Assembly (NCBI GenBank): GCA_022701365.1
Contig: JAKUHH010000089.1
Span: forward strand, 62,001 to 126,000
DNA from: Mycocentrospora acerina
Lineage: Eukaryota; Ascomycota; Dothideomycetes; Pleosporales
Direction of reading: 5' to 3'
Length of the DNA stretch: 64,000 nt
In this document: one piece after another, positions 34,532-46,520 of the stretch
Layout of the letters: the number at the start of each line of letters is the position of its first letter
Numbering within the stretch: the stretch's first letter is position 1
Made by a program: the position numbers and the translations under genes
Notes under the pieces: generated by a model
The model's input: the letters and a program-made list of their open reading frames with translations, nothing else
What the model was told of the DNA's origin: nothing
Databases searched by the model: none

Positions 34532-36439
34532 GGCTGAATTGCTCGTCGTTTCCCACTCTTAAAGCTCTACTAGCGCGACTGTTTGTGAAGCGTTTTTAGC
34601 GAAAAAAACCAATAAGTGAGATTTAAACGAGTCAAGTTTGGAACTTTCAGAATTGGAGTGAAAGAGCCCTGTACGGAAGTTTTCTCTCTAACATTCAGAA
34701 ACTGTGCTGATGTCCATATCTCTTGTCACATCGTTGTCGTCTTAGGGCAAATGATCTCGTGCTGGACTTTTCAAGAATCATGGATATAAACGGGCCGTCG
34801 TCAGCATTAATACCGACTTATTTGCATTAGCTTGAGTTTTAGACCGATTTTGAAAAATTGAGATACATAAAGTCAGATGCTGCTAATGCAAAAGCCAAGA
34901 TGTTAAAAAAACAAAATCGACTTTTCATTTTCAATAAATACATACTGAACAGAATCATTTGTTACTTCTTAAAAGCTTTTCATTATTGTTGATGTTTAAA
35001 GAGTACAAGTTTTTTTTTCACAATGTTGCAGCCTAATTACTGCATTTCAAATAGTTTACAATAGATGTTGAATTTCCTACTCCGTGTTTCTTATCTGGTT
35101 GCAAGGTAGACAACTATCACTAGCGAAAATTATGACTATCTTAGAAAAGAATGTAAAAGTGATAATGAAGACGTTCTCTCAACTTTCAAACCCCTGTGCG
35201 AGAGAGAAAGCATGCGCAAGTGATTTTGCATTTATTGAAAGAACTACCATATCATAACTTCATGCAAATAATGTTGTTTAAGTCACTAATTTCTGAAGGA
35301 TGATCATCTCTCAGGTAACAAAGGGCTATTATTTATGCCGTTGTAGTCAGATGACTTTACAATGTTAGATGAAAATATTTCTAGAGCTTAAAGGTTGGGT
35401 CTCGTTTACTAATGTGCCTATACATCCTGCTTACAATGGTTATAAATTAACAATACTCGAAAATTAGGCCGTTAAATATTTACAACTGCAAAGTCTTTCC
35501 GTGAGGAAAAATACAATTTAACATCTCTTACACATACAATCTTTTGCGAAATTGCCCTCGCCTCTTGTGCACGCAAACGTGTTTCTTTCTCGTAATACAA
35601 ACGTGTATAAACCACTTCTGGACCAATTGAAATTTTAAAGAACACTTCTTCACAAGCTAGATTATTTCTAACAATACTAAGAATAGCATGAAATTATTTT
35701 ACAGTAGAACAGACGTTATAGCAGGGTAAAAATCAGTCTAATCTTTTCGTCTAAATATCGCAATGATCTTCACCAACGACTGTAATCGAAACTGTTCCTT
35801 GAAATTCAGCATATTCTTTTCTTGATGGACGGATTGTTGAATAATTTATCATGGAATAATAGCAACAACCTAAACAGTTCTGGAACATCAATGGCTGACA
35901 TAGTTAAGATAGAATAACTTCTTTACCAACAACCAACTACAAACAAAAGCCAGAACAGAGAAAATCCACCAACTCAATTTTACTAAAAATCAACAAGCTT
36001 ACCAATCTGCCGCTACAAGTCAGCTTCATGATTGTAGCAATGTTCACCTGTCGCTTAAATCTGACGCAGGTTTTCTTAACAAGGTTTACGAATCCTCCAG
36101 CATCTATCAATCATCTTACATCAAGTTAAGTGAGCTTGTGTCTCGAAATTCCAGAAGCATCTAATAAAGTCATCAATCAGTACAATTCTCTCAGCCTCTA
36201 GTAGTTGCGAAGGATCAGAACTTCAGTTTAGGGCATTCAGTAGCTCGATGTGAATGATGAGCGCTTAACGAGCAATGTAGCTCATTTGTTGGCAGCATCT
36301 TCCTTCAGTCCAACACTTCCCTATTTACTTCTATCACTTTCTTCCTCATCAAAGTCACTACAGTTCAATAGAATCAAACGCCTTTATTTTATTTTTAACT
36401 ATTGGAAATTTGTCTCGACTATTGACTTTGAATTTTACC
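34532..36439. other. No supported gene; long AT-rich spacer
   Basis: No frame or repeat is supported. The last few hundred bases presumably hold the promoter and perhaps an upstream exon of the cupredoxin-like gene: an open frame at 36250-36507 includes a hydrophobic Leu/Ser stretch, but in a different frame from that gene. Confidence 0.4.
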
Positions 36440-37457
36440 ATGCTTATCGCTACCAGCGAGTTTATAGGATCTGCATATGGGCAAGAGTCTGGGCAAGCAT
36501 TCCATAGAAGAAATGATGCGACATCGAGTTCAACTAAATTATCATGGAACGCATCAGCTACAGGATTACTTACGAGCGTTATCACAACAAAGGTTTATCG
36601 TATTCAGGCGGGGGCTGCCGCGCTTCTATTCGAGCCTGCAGAATTGACGAGTGTGGCTATTGGTGACATAGTCACTTTCGAGTTCTACCCGCCAGGTTAT
36701 TCGGTTGCGCGAGCGGAATACCTGAACGCTTGCGTTCCCTATGAATTCACAGGAATCGGTAAAGTCGGATTCTGGTCCGGAGCACATTGGTCTAACAAAG
36801 TGGGAGATGTGAGAGCCGAAGCAATGAACGAATAGATGCCTGAAATGCTGATTTCTCCAGACAATGCGGTGGAACCTCACCATTAACACAACTCAGCCAA
36901 TTTTCTACTATAGCGCACTTCAAGGATTATGTAAAGGTCAACAGATGGTTAGTGTGATCAACCCCAACGACTCTCAGACCCTCAAAGCACAAATTGAAGC
37001 AGCCCGTCATGCAGAGTTCAAAGTCGCGCCCAGAGACGCCATCAGTAGTAGAGGTACATCATTTGTCATAACTGCCGCCCCCACAAGCCCGGCAAAGACG
37101 AACTCAATCTACAAAGACGATTCCCATACAATCTCTAACAGAGCTATCGCGGGCATCGCCCTCGGAAGCATTTTCTTGTTGGCGATTTGCGCCATGCTAG
37201 TCTTCCTTGTTTGGTGGGATTACAGATCTAACCGCAACATTAGGCAAGCAAGACACAATTTAGAGCACTCTGTGCGAGACAGACCCACTCCTCTAACCGA
37301 TTATCGCTTTGTAACGACTGTAGCTGGTCAAAGTACGTCAGAGATGCCAAGTGGGCGTGGTGATGAAGAGGAGGATTCAGTTGTGAGTCCTGTCTATGCA
37401 GGGGTGGAGCAAAGGTACGCGAAAACTTGTAGAACCTCGCATTACATGAGTTTCTAA
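36440..37457 (+). CDS. Cupredoxin-like extracellular domain with single membrane span
   Basis: Exon 1 (ATG 36440 to 36799) and exon 2 (36861-37457) join in phase 0 through a 61-bp intron, giving 318 residues. The N-terminus (MLIATSEFIGSAYG) is a short candidate signal, so the real start may lie in an upstream exon. A plastocyanin-like domain follows with VAIGDIVTFEFYPPGY, SVARAEYLNACVPYEFTG and, in exon 2, a TQPIFYYSALQGLCKGQQM block and VSVINPN. After a Ser/Thr linker comes one strong membrane helix (AIAGIALGSIFLLAICAMLV) and a cytoplasmic tail of about 80 residues. The family usually has His in NHSVARAEY and Cys in FYCSAPG; both are Tyr here, so blue-copper binding is probably lost. The gene has no internal stop and looks expressed-type. 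Confidence 0.75.
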
Positions 37458-37825
37458 ACTAATAGAAATCGTCATCCAGACAGCTTATACAGACTTCATT
37501 ACCTATAGAACTTGAAAGTAAACCATCTACACAATAACACGCTTTATAATCATCTATAGCATAATATTATTCACGATCGATCTGCGCATACGATTGAGTT
37601 GCGTTCACGATCAAAAGGCACGCCCGAGAAAAAAGCAGACGATTTCAAACTCATACTTTGACGTCTGCGCAAATTATCTTTAAATTGCTTTCTTAAATCA
37701 GCAAGTGAGCAAATAGATACGGAATCGAGTAAGTCGGTGATTCCATCACCGTAAACAATGACGTCTAACGACTATTTTATAGTAAACTCAATAACTCGTC
37801 GATTTTGTCTTTTTCTTTCTTCCAT

Positions 37826-37958
37826 GCTTCGCGAAAACGCCGGCGGGCCGAAAGTAGCCAATGAGACACTGCGTCAGGTCGTGATATCTGCTATTCTTGC
37901 GCTCACATAGGTTGTTTTCGGCTCACCGGGCTCTTCGCCATGTTGAGAGTAAAGATAG
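37826..37958. mobile_element. MITE family C, degraded copy
   Basis: The core gtcgtgatatctgctattct and flanking gttttcggctcaccgggctc match the family C element at 20173-20314 in the same orientation. The terminal repeats are worn and no TA duplication can be assigned. Confidence 0.7.
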
Positions 37959-38288
37959 CCTAAGATGATAGCCTAAGATTTCTGAGGTTAAGATTGTAGT
38001 CAATCAAACATCATCTTGATCATCTTTGATTAAAGAGACTTAGATTAGCTTTTTGAATGCTATTACTTTCGCCTAAGAAAACCTTGTAGAAGAAGAGCCC
38101 ACTATTAAAGTTAATTGACTGTACGTGGTATCTCTTGTGTCCACTACTACTTCTGCTCAGACTATTCATGATGGTTACAATACCCTAGCAATAGTGAGGT
38201 TACATGTGACACGTTGAGAACTACCTGAAATAAGTCCTTTCACTTATAATAACGCCTGAAGTTCCAGTTACTTCAGTAATACTGTCAA

Positions 38289-38565
38289 TCCTTTTTTTTT
38301 AGATATTTTTCTTTTTTTCTCTACCTGTAAATTATCCATCTAGATTAGCTTTTTAAATACAATTTGCTCTATAAATACTTTAGTCTTTGAGGTGCTGCTT
38401 TTCCCCCTTAACTAAGCTCTCTTTGCTAGAGTCCTCGAAGCCAAGTAATGCAGTAGTAGTGCTCTCACTACGTGGCATTACTAACTACGGAGCTTGTAAA
38501 CAAAATCTTGCCATTGTATTGGGCGTTAAGGTCAAGGCTTCTGCACAAAGCAGCCATTTTTTTTA
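38289..38565 (-). mobile_element. LINE 3'-end fragment, decayed
   Basis: A T-rich run (about 38289-38318) is followed by sequence matching the reverse complement of the LINE 3' end (taagctctctttgctagag, then tagtagtgctctcactacg), as in the copy at 55896-56204. It is more diverged, with many C-to-T type changes. Right boundary approximate. Confidence 0.75.
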
Positions 38566-38780
38566 TGTTCATCTAGGAGGAGTTCAACCAATTGATAATT
38601 AATCCGTAGCAGCCAAACTCAGAAATCAGGATTCTTTGACCGATTACAAGACTTAACAAATAGATAATAAGTGAGTCAATAACCAGAGGGAATCCGTTGT
38701 ATTACTAGTATTGTAGGTTTCAAAGCCCATGTAGGCGCTGCTCACGTGCGCACACATGACAGTACACGAGAGTATCTTGT

Positions 38781-38813
38781 CCTCTCCTCTCCTCTCCTCT
38801 CCTCTCCTCTCCT
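38781..38813 (+). repeat. Pentanucleotide microsatellite (CCTCT)n
   Basis: About six and a half perfect copies of cctct lie on the plus strand. Ends in a T-run. Likely length-polymorphic. Confidence 0.95.
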
Positions 38814-39800
38814 TTTTTACTTCCTTCCCCTCAGCTTACAAGAGGAGCGTCTGCCATGCGTCGTATGCTAATGACTTGGAAGAAGTAGGAAAAGCCGTGT
38901 CGATCAAGATCTGAAGCCCACTCTCTACGAGACTACTTATAAATAGTCAAGGACTTGCATATCATACGATTTGTTGTGGCTTAAATTGAAGTACTTAGTT
39001 AGGGTTCTCAGACATGTTGTGGTCAAAATAGCGTGATATGTTTAGCGTGCTGATGTGGGCTGGCTAAGCGAACATGTTTATTGTCGTGTTGGGAAGCAAA
39101 TTTGAACCAACTCAAAAAGGTGTAATTTGATACACTCAGCAAAGTTTTTGTTTTATCAATAGTTGTTTCTCATTTCCCATGTTATTCGTCACTATAACTT
39201 TTACTTGTCGTCTTCTTTTTGAACTGGCTTCCTGGTAGACAGTAGCAAAATTTCAGAATTTAAAGCTGCCGTCAATGTATAGTCTACGATGAAATCGATC
39301 GGATGGTCTTCAATCTTTCAAGATGAAGCTGTTGTTTCTGCATGTATTACGAGTGTTAACGAAACTGCTCGCACTTCTTGAAGACGCAGATATGATTGAC
39401 TCCTTCTGCATCAGAGCAAGGAATTTGTCATTATACCGTTAATCTTGACATCATCTCAAGTTACGTGCAGTTCGATATGATGCTCTAGTAGGTTTCTCAG
39501 ACGTTAAGGCAGTGGCACATCGATGGATTGAGGAGTCGAAAATCAAATCCTCACGGTGACGCTACCTCGCGTCATTATTTTCGTGGCGTTTCCATGAAGA
39601 AGCGATGGCATCTAGCATACCAACATCAATCTTCCATATCACTTATTGTGATATCCTCCATCTTCTTATCTGCTTTTCGTTCTTTTTCATTGCTTCGTTG
39701 CTTCGAATTAGAAAGGTTTGATCAGGCCATGTCATACATGTTTGATCTTTTTGTGTAGGATGTTGGCAAGTGGTTTTTGTGTCAACGATGCGCTTTCTAC
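38814..39800. other. No supported gene
   Basis: AT-rich spacer. The 76-codon frame at 39528-39758 lies just downstream of the minus-strand bZIP-like gene and has no family resemblance; I do not call it. Confidence 0.4.
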
Positions 39801-40626
39801 TTAGAGGGTATAATTAGTGCCTTCCATTAGTTGATATTCATATCCAGATGATGTCGAGTCGTGATAATGCCCGAGGGTTTGCGGGTATCGATTGGTTTCT
39901 ACAGTCAAACCATAGAGTGTTTCGAACATGCTGTGGATTGTAGAGTTTGGGTGACTTAGAGATGATAGAGCCCTATCACTTTGTGTGTTATCACCGTTTG
40001 TCGGGTTAGTGATTGATTTTGCACTGCTTGGGAATGTTTCTTCGTCTTGCTGCTTGTTACCCATTTTTTTTGGCTTGACTGCTTGACAATCCTGCTGAAG
40101 TAAGATTAACTGTTCATCGAATAAACTCTTGATATAACGCCAGTGTTCGAGTAAAAATTCCTCGGTTGAGAAGTCAGGATAGTCCTGAATGAAACGCAGA
40201 ACATCTCGGAGGTCTTTCTTTATACGTCTAAGTACTGCCTTTAAAGTTGCTGTAAAATTCCTCTGACTTTGAGGCTTCGTTTTCCGCCTACGATCAAATG
40301 CATCTGGGTTGGAAGATCTGCTTGCGCCCGCATCAGTGAAGATTCAGTAGAGTGTAGGAAATGAGGCACCGCCACAATCGGAACACATTTAATATTTTCT
40401 ATCAGACGAAAGATAGACGCTTAGAAGTGGCAGTTGTATGGGTGTCCTATTTAGGACTATTCTTACAAAAGTCTGGCTTTTCTGGAATTCTAGTCAGATC
40501 TCAAGCATTGGTCTCTTTATTGCACAGAACTCGCCTTCTCTCCCTAAAATTTCTTTGCGCAATTCTATTCTGTAATCGTCTTGCTTCTTTCCGCAGAGTG
40601 TTGTTAGGATACTTGGTAGGCGCCAT
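39801..40626 (-). CDS. bZIP-like transcription factor, two or more exons
   Basis: ATG at 40626 (minus) reads MAPTKYPNNTLRKEARRLQ and then the basic region QNRIAQRNFRERRR. This fits the fungal bZIP DNA-contact signature (N..AQR.FRER). The frame hits TGA 40 codons in, presumably inside an intron. A second long open segment without stops runs from about 40336 to 39801. It contains a helical block (TLKAVLRRIKKDLRDVLRFI, then EEFLLEHWRYIKSLFDEQL) and a Ser/Asn-rich tail ending EYQLMEGTNYTL. Candidate splice donors lie just after RERRR; I could not fix the exact introns, and an intermediate exon near 40500-40460 is possible. It would act in the nucleus as a dimer. The leucine zipper is not obvious, so DNA binding is inferred from the basic region alone. 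The segment has no Trp-to-stop lesion. Confidence 0.55.
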
Positions 40627-41737
40627 ATTGATGATAGCTTCTTTTCACAGTTGATAGATATTCGCTGAGGTATTGCACGAGGGGGCAGATTGGTAAGTGA
40701 TATAAATCACAATCGAAAACTGCTCAGCATCGATCACCAATTCTGTGCGCCGAAACAATATTAGCCTGTGTGGTTTGGTGACACATAATCAATAGCTCAT
40801 TTTCTTTGAGATACGTCAGTGAAAAGAGGTGTCAAACAGAAGCTTGATTTTTATTTAGTTCAAAATGGGTAATGATATATAACGACTACTATTTTGAACT
40901 GGTAAACTCGTAAGTAGAATGTAACAGTTTTAGACGTTAGTTTGTTTCCACTATGCGTATCGACAAAGCTAGGATGTCTGCTTCAGGATGCTGATGCGCA
41001 TCTTTAACATTAAATTTACTGTCATTTAGTCATCACTCTTTTCTTAAGAGCTGTGTCGTTGCTTTCAAAAATATTACCTGCTAAAAAGACCCCTAGTTGA
41101 GATTGCTGACGATTTGACACTTTTGATCCAGCGGGTTCTTAAATCACTTCTTCTTTTATTTAGGTGAATTTTCTGCCTGCTGTTGCAACATTGTTTCTGC
41201 CATCTTCAACTAATTACGATTGGTTGTCCTTTCCTCCGGAAGCAACATACGGCCAACGTCCAACCAATAACAGCCAGTGTACGAATTAAGCAAGTAAACG
41301 AAGAATAGACCGTACAGTTTCTTAGTCCGTTAGTATGTCCAGGTCAAAGTTGTCGAATTTGATGATAGAGGTGCAAAGTGATGACGTGACTGTGATTGAG
41401 ATTTGGGCTGTAATCTCTCACAACTAAACACTTGTGATTAACGATCACATCGAAATTCGATACAATTAAAAATGATGACCGTAAACTAAGTTACGTAATG
41501 CATCCTTTATGGGCTTTAAAAGATCGAATTCGTTCATGACTATAGACAACATGATGAACAGTTGACCTTTAAAAGTATTACTAAATTCAAATTTCTTGCG
41601 AACTGCTTTATTTTAACTAGACCAACAATCAAATTGCCATTATTAGTATAGTCTTTGATAGAAATTAAAATTTAATAATTGATTATAAAGAATGCTCTAA
41701 TATCAATTGCCCGACATATCATTAAGAAGACTTGCTA
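40627..41737. other. No supported gene
   Basis: Spacer upstream of the bZIP-like gene. It must hold that gene's promoter, but no motif stands out. Confidence 0.4.
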
Positions 41738-41953
41738 ACGGCCATCCTTTTGACACGGCATATTTGCTGCCACGGGACAATTCACTCCTATCTCAAAGCT
41801 CAAGGATGATAGATATTTTCCAAAATGTGGAAATTGATCCTTAAAGCCGCTTGTTGATTCCTTTATTCCAGACTGAGGATACAAAGCCAACAGCAGCCTA
41901 CATGATGACATCGTCCCGCCACAGCGGGTGCCTCGCGTCAAAGGGATAGACGT
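41738..41953. mobile_element. MITE family B, copy 3
   Basis: Left end acggccatccttttgacacg after TA (41736-41737); right end gggatagacgt followed by tg rather than ta. Orientation is opposite to the copies at 21572 and 25707. About 216 bp. Confidence 0.85.
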
Positions 41954-42379
41954 TGTCAAAGCTTTCTTGAACAATCTTCAATTCTTTGCTTAGTTAGAAT
42001 CAATTTGACGAAGATGTTTTAAGTCTTGTATCTCAATTTATTAACCTTACAGCTAAGAATAGCATAGCTTTTGCAAAAAAAAGTGAACTAATGCTGATTT
42101 TAGAAGTCTATAGGATTCAACAAGTTTACTTGTCTTCTTTAATGTTAAGCATCCATGCACGTAGAAGAAAAATTTGATATTTAAGTGATTGTATATGCTA
42201 GTTGCTTCTTTCTTTCGGATTTATTGTATGAAAACTAGACATGCAACTGGTGTTAAAACCATTCCTACTTAACGTCGTCTAAACAGCTGGATCATTTATA
42301 TGTTAACCCAGAATAGTGGTAGTTGTTGTTAGACGAGTCGCTAGATCGTTACTAACAATTCTACTGTATTCTTTTTAAG

Positions 42380-42515
42380 AGTCTCTCTGTAATCCGAATC
42401 GTGTCGGATCAAAAAAGAGGGGTATAAGGTTTTCATAGTGATCCGGTTTAGTTTGCGGTGGTGCCCAGTACTTAGCGGTAGCCTCCGTTAGGCCTCGTCA
42501 GGGTGTATTCCTGAC
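42380..42515. repeat. Dispersed repeat family D, copy 2
   Basis: Matches 20815-20945 over the gaggggtat, ggtggtgcc, agcctccgttaggcctc and gggtgtattcctgacaa blocks. The left end contains a short palindrome-like tccgaatcgtgtcgga. Confidence 0.75.
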
Positions 42516-42794
42516 AACAGTTATCCTCAATATTTCTTGGAATGATAGATGACAGAGAGGAAATTACTAACAAATTAAGAGTTGAATTTGCTTCTATCTA
42601 ACCATTACGTCTTACATACAGATGATATGATTTATAAAACGACTCTTCCTACGCGACAAATATCTCAGAGCGTTGGAAAAAATGCTCAAATTTTAGGATT
42701 ACTCAACAGCTACGTTATTGAAAATAACGTAATATACAATTATTGACCTAACAGATAGATCCGCTTGTTGTGCCCTGTTTAAAGAGCATGTTGC

Positions 42795-42872
42795 GTCAGT
42801 TTATGCACGATCCTTACGCTCTCGTCTGTCGTTTCCGGCCCACCAGGGTTTTCGCCGCGTGGGGAGAGACGT
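42795..42872. mobile_element. MITE family C, right-half fragment
   Basis: The right half (gtttccggcccaccagggtt, then ggggagagacgt and TA at 42873-42874) matches the family C element. The left half is missing or unrecognisable. Confidence 0.7.
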
Positions 42873-43406
42873 TAGAGTGGGTCGTTGGCTCTTGAACTCA
42901 GACCTCCATTCACTAAATTTTCACTTCCTTTCACTATTAACATATTCAATTCCAATTCAAAAGTAATGAAAGGCTGCAGGAGCATACTATCTCTTTCAAG
43001 AACTCTGTAAGCATATTCGGTATCGTCAAATGTCAACACCGCAGTTCAATTGTACCTAACAATTTCTGAATCTAATTATGAATAGTCGTTTTGCCTCTAC
43101 TGCATGATTTATTAAGAAACAACCCGTTGACAGTTTGTAGACCTGATTTTGGGAAGTACACATTTACTTTAGTCGCAAGTCATCATCATAGACCCAGTTT
43201 ACCTCATGTCATAACTTAAACCTAACAAAATGCAACCCTCTAGAAATAAACTTTTTATTCGATAATTTAACAAGCTTCTTTACAGTGGTACGTTCTCAAT
43301 TAGGTGACAAAAGTAGAGAAAGCTTTGGTATCGTTTAGCGAAAGAGCCGCTCCCATCAATCAATGGGAGAATTTCCCCAAGGAAAGTGAAAAAAAACATG
43401 CCGTTA

Positions 43407-43623
43407 ACGTCTATCCCTTCGACACGGGACATCCTCTGTGGCGGAAAAATGCACTTCTACCTTAAAGCTCAAGGGGGATGGAAACTTTCCCAACTTGGAA
43501 AATTAATCTTTAAGGCCATTTCTCTCGTTTCTATATTCCAGACTGAGGATACCAAGTCAACAGCAGCCTACGTGATGATGTTGTTTCACCACAGGGGGTG
43601 TCCCGCATCAAAGGGATAGACGT
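43407..43623. mobile_element. MITE family B, copy 4 (217 bp)
   Basis: Best-preserved family B copy: acgtctatcccttcgacacg at the left, gggatagacgt at the right, TA duplications at 43405-43406 and 43624-43625. The central part includes ttccagactgaggataccaa. Same orientation as the copy at 41738. Confidence 0.9.
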
Positions 43624-43986
43624 TACTCATGATTAAAAAATGATCAATCATTTCGCAGATAATTAAGATTGATTTAAATGCCGAATCAACGCAGAGCGCA
43701 GAATGCTTCAAGTAGAGGAACTACTTTCGTGTAAAGTGAATAAATCTACTAACCTAACACCTAGAGACGAAGAGTTTTTGGCAATGAAAACAGCCTACTA
43801 AGTCACTGTTAGCAAACTCATAAGAAAGTACAACGTCTTCTACTGCATGCTTAGCAAATGAGAAAGCCTATAATAAATAAAATTAGACAAGAAAAGCGAC
43901 TGGATAGAAGAGTTCTTCGATATTTAGTCATTATCGCTATTTCTGTACCTCTATGGAAAGCGTAAACTTGTTTTTCATTTCTACTA

Positions 43987-44188
43987 ACGTCTATCTTTTC
44001 AACGTGGAACGCCTGCTGGGCGGGACGACATCACCATGTTTGCTGCTGTGGACTTCGTGTCCTCAGTCTAAAATATGGAAATCAAATAAGCGGCTTTAAG
44101 GATTAATTTTCTAAGTTGGGAAAATACTCATCGTTCTTGAGCTTTGAGACAGGAGTGCGTTGCCCCGTGTCAAAAGGATGAACGACGT
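43987..44188. mobile_element. MITE family B, copy 5
   Basis: Left end acgtctatcttttcaacgtg after TA at 43985-43986; the right end is slightly damaged (gatgaacgacgtt). Orientation is opposite to the neighbour 360 bp away, so the pair is in inverted arrangement. Confidence 0.85.
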
Positions 44189-44526
44189 TGTGAGATAAAG
44201 AGTGTTGACTTGGTAGAAAAAATATCAAAAACCCAAATTAAACATCGTTTCCTAGAAGAGAGGAACAAAAGCATTGGTTGAATGAAAATAGTAAAGTTAC
44301 GTAAACTTATCTCGCATTCACAAAAGTAGGTGTCGGAAGAAAAATGGATAGTACAAGGTTTAGTTCGCTGGATGGCGTAGTAGATCTGTCTACTTAATGC
44401 TCGAAGCCCAACATAAAGACAACCCTAGACTATTCTTCTTGTTCTCATCTATTGATTGGGCTCTTGTTCATTCCTCGTTTGCTCTAACAAATTGTGCTGC
44501 TTGACATAACTATTCACAGATTCACA

Positions 44527-44810
44527 ATGTCCACAAGTCTGTCTCCATACGTCCAACGCCAAAACGACTGCGTGCTATGTGCTTCGACTGCACCTATTAC
44601 TCTTCATAAGGCTCCGCCTTTCGGCTTTTCTAGAGGAGACGATTTCAGAATATTCAAATTTGATGAAGAATTAGAGCTGGTTGAGAGAACTGGGTTGATA
44701 CATTCCGCGAAAATCTCACTGTAGGAGTTTTGACCTATGTTGGAAATTTATGACTAACTCAAGCAGACTAGTAAACCAGACTAAGGTGGCGCTCCCAAAC
44801 TGTCCTTAAA
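44527..44810 (+). CDS. Small orphan protein, one intron
   Basis: ATG at 44527 opens MSTSLSPYVQRQNDCVLCAS, then APPFGFSRGDDFRIFKF and ELELVERTGLIHSAKISL. The reading frame meets a GTAGGA donor at 44721. A gactaac branch lies just before an AAG/CAG acceptor pair at 44763/44766. Either acceptor adds about 14 residues before TAA near 44807. The result is about 80 residues with a CxxC pair near the start. No family or signal peptide recognised. The strong branch point supports it being a gene. Confidence 0.4.
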
Positions 44811-46108
44811 ACACAGCTTCTAAAATTCAGCATCAAAGGGTTCTCAAAGCGTTGCTTACCACCTACTTAGAGGATCATTGTTACTTCGAGTTTGACAAAG
44901 TTTGATTTACATAAAACACATACTTAAATTTCCTTTCTTCACTCATGCTCTTCTATCGAACGCAAAGCAAGTCTCGTATGAGAAATAATTGCCTAAGTTC
45001 AGACGCTCTCACAGATGGAATCACTTGAGCTTACATGAAATTTTGAGGATATGATCCATTATCGTGTTTAATTGATCATTTGTGCTTTTGGCATTTTTTG
45101 CGCAGTGCTCCAAGCTTGAGTCAAACAATCTCCAAACCATAAATGAGGCTAACGGAAGAAAAAATTGTGCACGTTAGCAAGAAGGTATGATTTGTAAGTC
45201 ATTGGGTGGGTATTCTATGTCCAAGCCATGAGTCTTTTATCCATCGCAATGGAACAGAACACTATCAATACACAGGCACAAACTCTGAAAGGAAGAATCG
45301 TAACATCTCTCCATACCGTCCTTGCTCTCTCGTCAGTTGTCTTAGGCCGACTGAGTTTTTCGTTCATCTAACCTGCACACTATGTGAGCTACCAAAAACT
45401 CGATCTTGATGCTGCTGTATCTAGCTATTTCTTATTGTTAGCTGACAGTTTGTAAATCTAAGAACTTGAATAATAACATGATCTACCTCGTACAAAATCA
45501 TCGTTGGTCAAACGTCAGCTGTTTGGTTTATTTCTTGCAAGATATCAGGACACTGCCCAATCCTACTATGCCATGCAAGCCAAAAAAAAAGGTACTATAA
45601 TATATCATCCGATATACCACGAAAGAGAACAGTGCATATCCTCTTTGTACAACCTAGCCAAACTCTACTACACAGGTTAAGGGCACACATCCTAACACAA
45701 GACATCGCAAAAATAACTACAAAGATAGAGAGAAGTTCTTGAATGTTATGACCACTACTTTGATCGATTTCAATCGCTCAAATTTTTTTGTGAATTGCTA
45801 AATATGTGTGGTCAACTCCTTATCTTGGAAGCTTCGAACGTAAGGCTTTCATGTTATTTTCAGAGTCCAATTCCTGACAGGAATGCAAGAGGAAGAAGTC
45901 TGTTATGATTGCGAGACGATCGTTTTGACCGCTGTCAATCTGCGATTATAGCTATCGCGACTGCAAATGCATCCATTGGACTGCCCTCCAGCTGTGTGTC
46001 GCTCAGCAGAACGATGACTTCATGGTCACGACGATAAAGTGCACATCAACAGCTTATTGCAGATCTGAGTACACATGAAGAGAGTTCAACTACACTGTGC
46101 GTGTAATT
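44811..46108. other. No supported gene; family C fragment
   Basis: A shortened family C element lies at about 45298-45372 (catctctccataccgtcc at the left and ttgtcttaggccgactgag at the right, the core deleted). The frame at 45206-45409 overlaps it and is chance. The rest is AT-rich spacer. Confidence 0.45.
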
Positions 46109-46520
46109 CGTTAGTCGTTAGTCGTTAGTCGTTAGTTGTTACGACTGCTGGCGACTGCAGCTTCTCCCTCAATCGTAGCCGCGACAGACTCATCCGCAAA
46201 GGTCGCTAGTCTTCCCGTGCATATACAGAATGCCAATGAACTATACTATACACTAATTACTCTAATTTCTTTTAACAATTGTTGCTCAAATCACACGCTA
46301 GCTGTTGTCCATTAGCTTGTTGGCCGCTTGTCACCCCGTAATGGCGAGGTAGCTAATGATTATCAGTTGAGTGATGCAGACGAGTGTCATTGCAGTGAGT
46401 GAGATGAATGTAAAACTACTAGGGGCTGTAGCTGTTGATTGTTAGTCTTTGGTTGTTATTCGTTGGTTGTTAGTCATTGATCATTGGTCGTTGGTTGTTA
46501 GTCATTGGCTGTTAGTCGTT
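46109..46520 (+). repeat. GTTAGTC heptamer array and TTGGTTGT-type satellite
   Basis: It opens with about five copies of the heptamer gttagtc (46109-46140). It then passes through a family F segment (about 46285-46400) and resumes with diverged units near ttggttgttagtc (46425-46515). The right end runs into gatgagcgatgatgagtg, which matches gactgatgatgagtat at the end of the 15.6-16.06 kb array. It is part of the duplicated segment that carries the gene at 47038. Confidence 0.85.

Noticed and set aside
40361..40654. Plus-strand frame over the bZIP-like region
   Set aside because: Antisense of the basic-region exon; the minus strand carries the recognisable motif.
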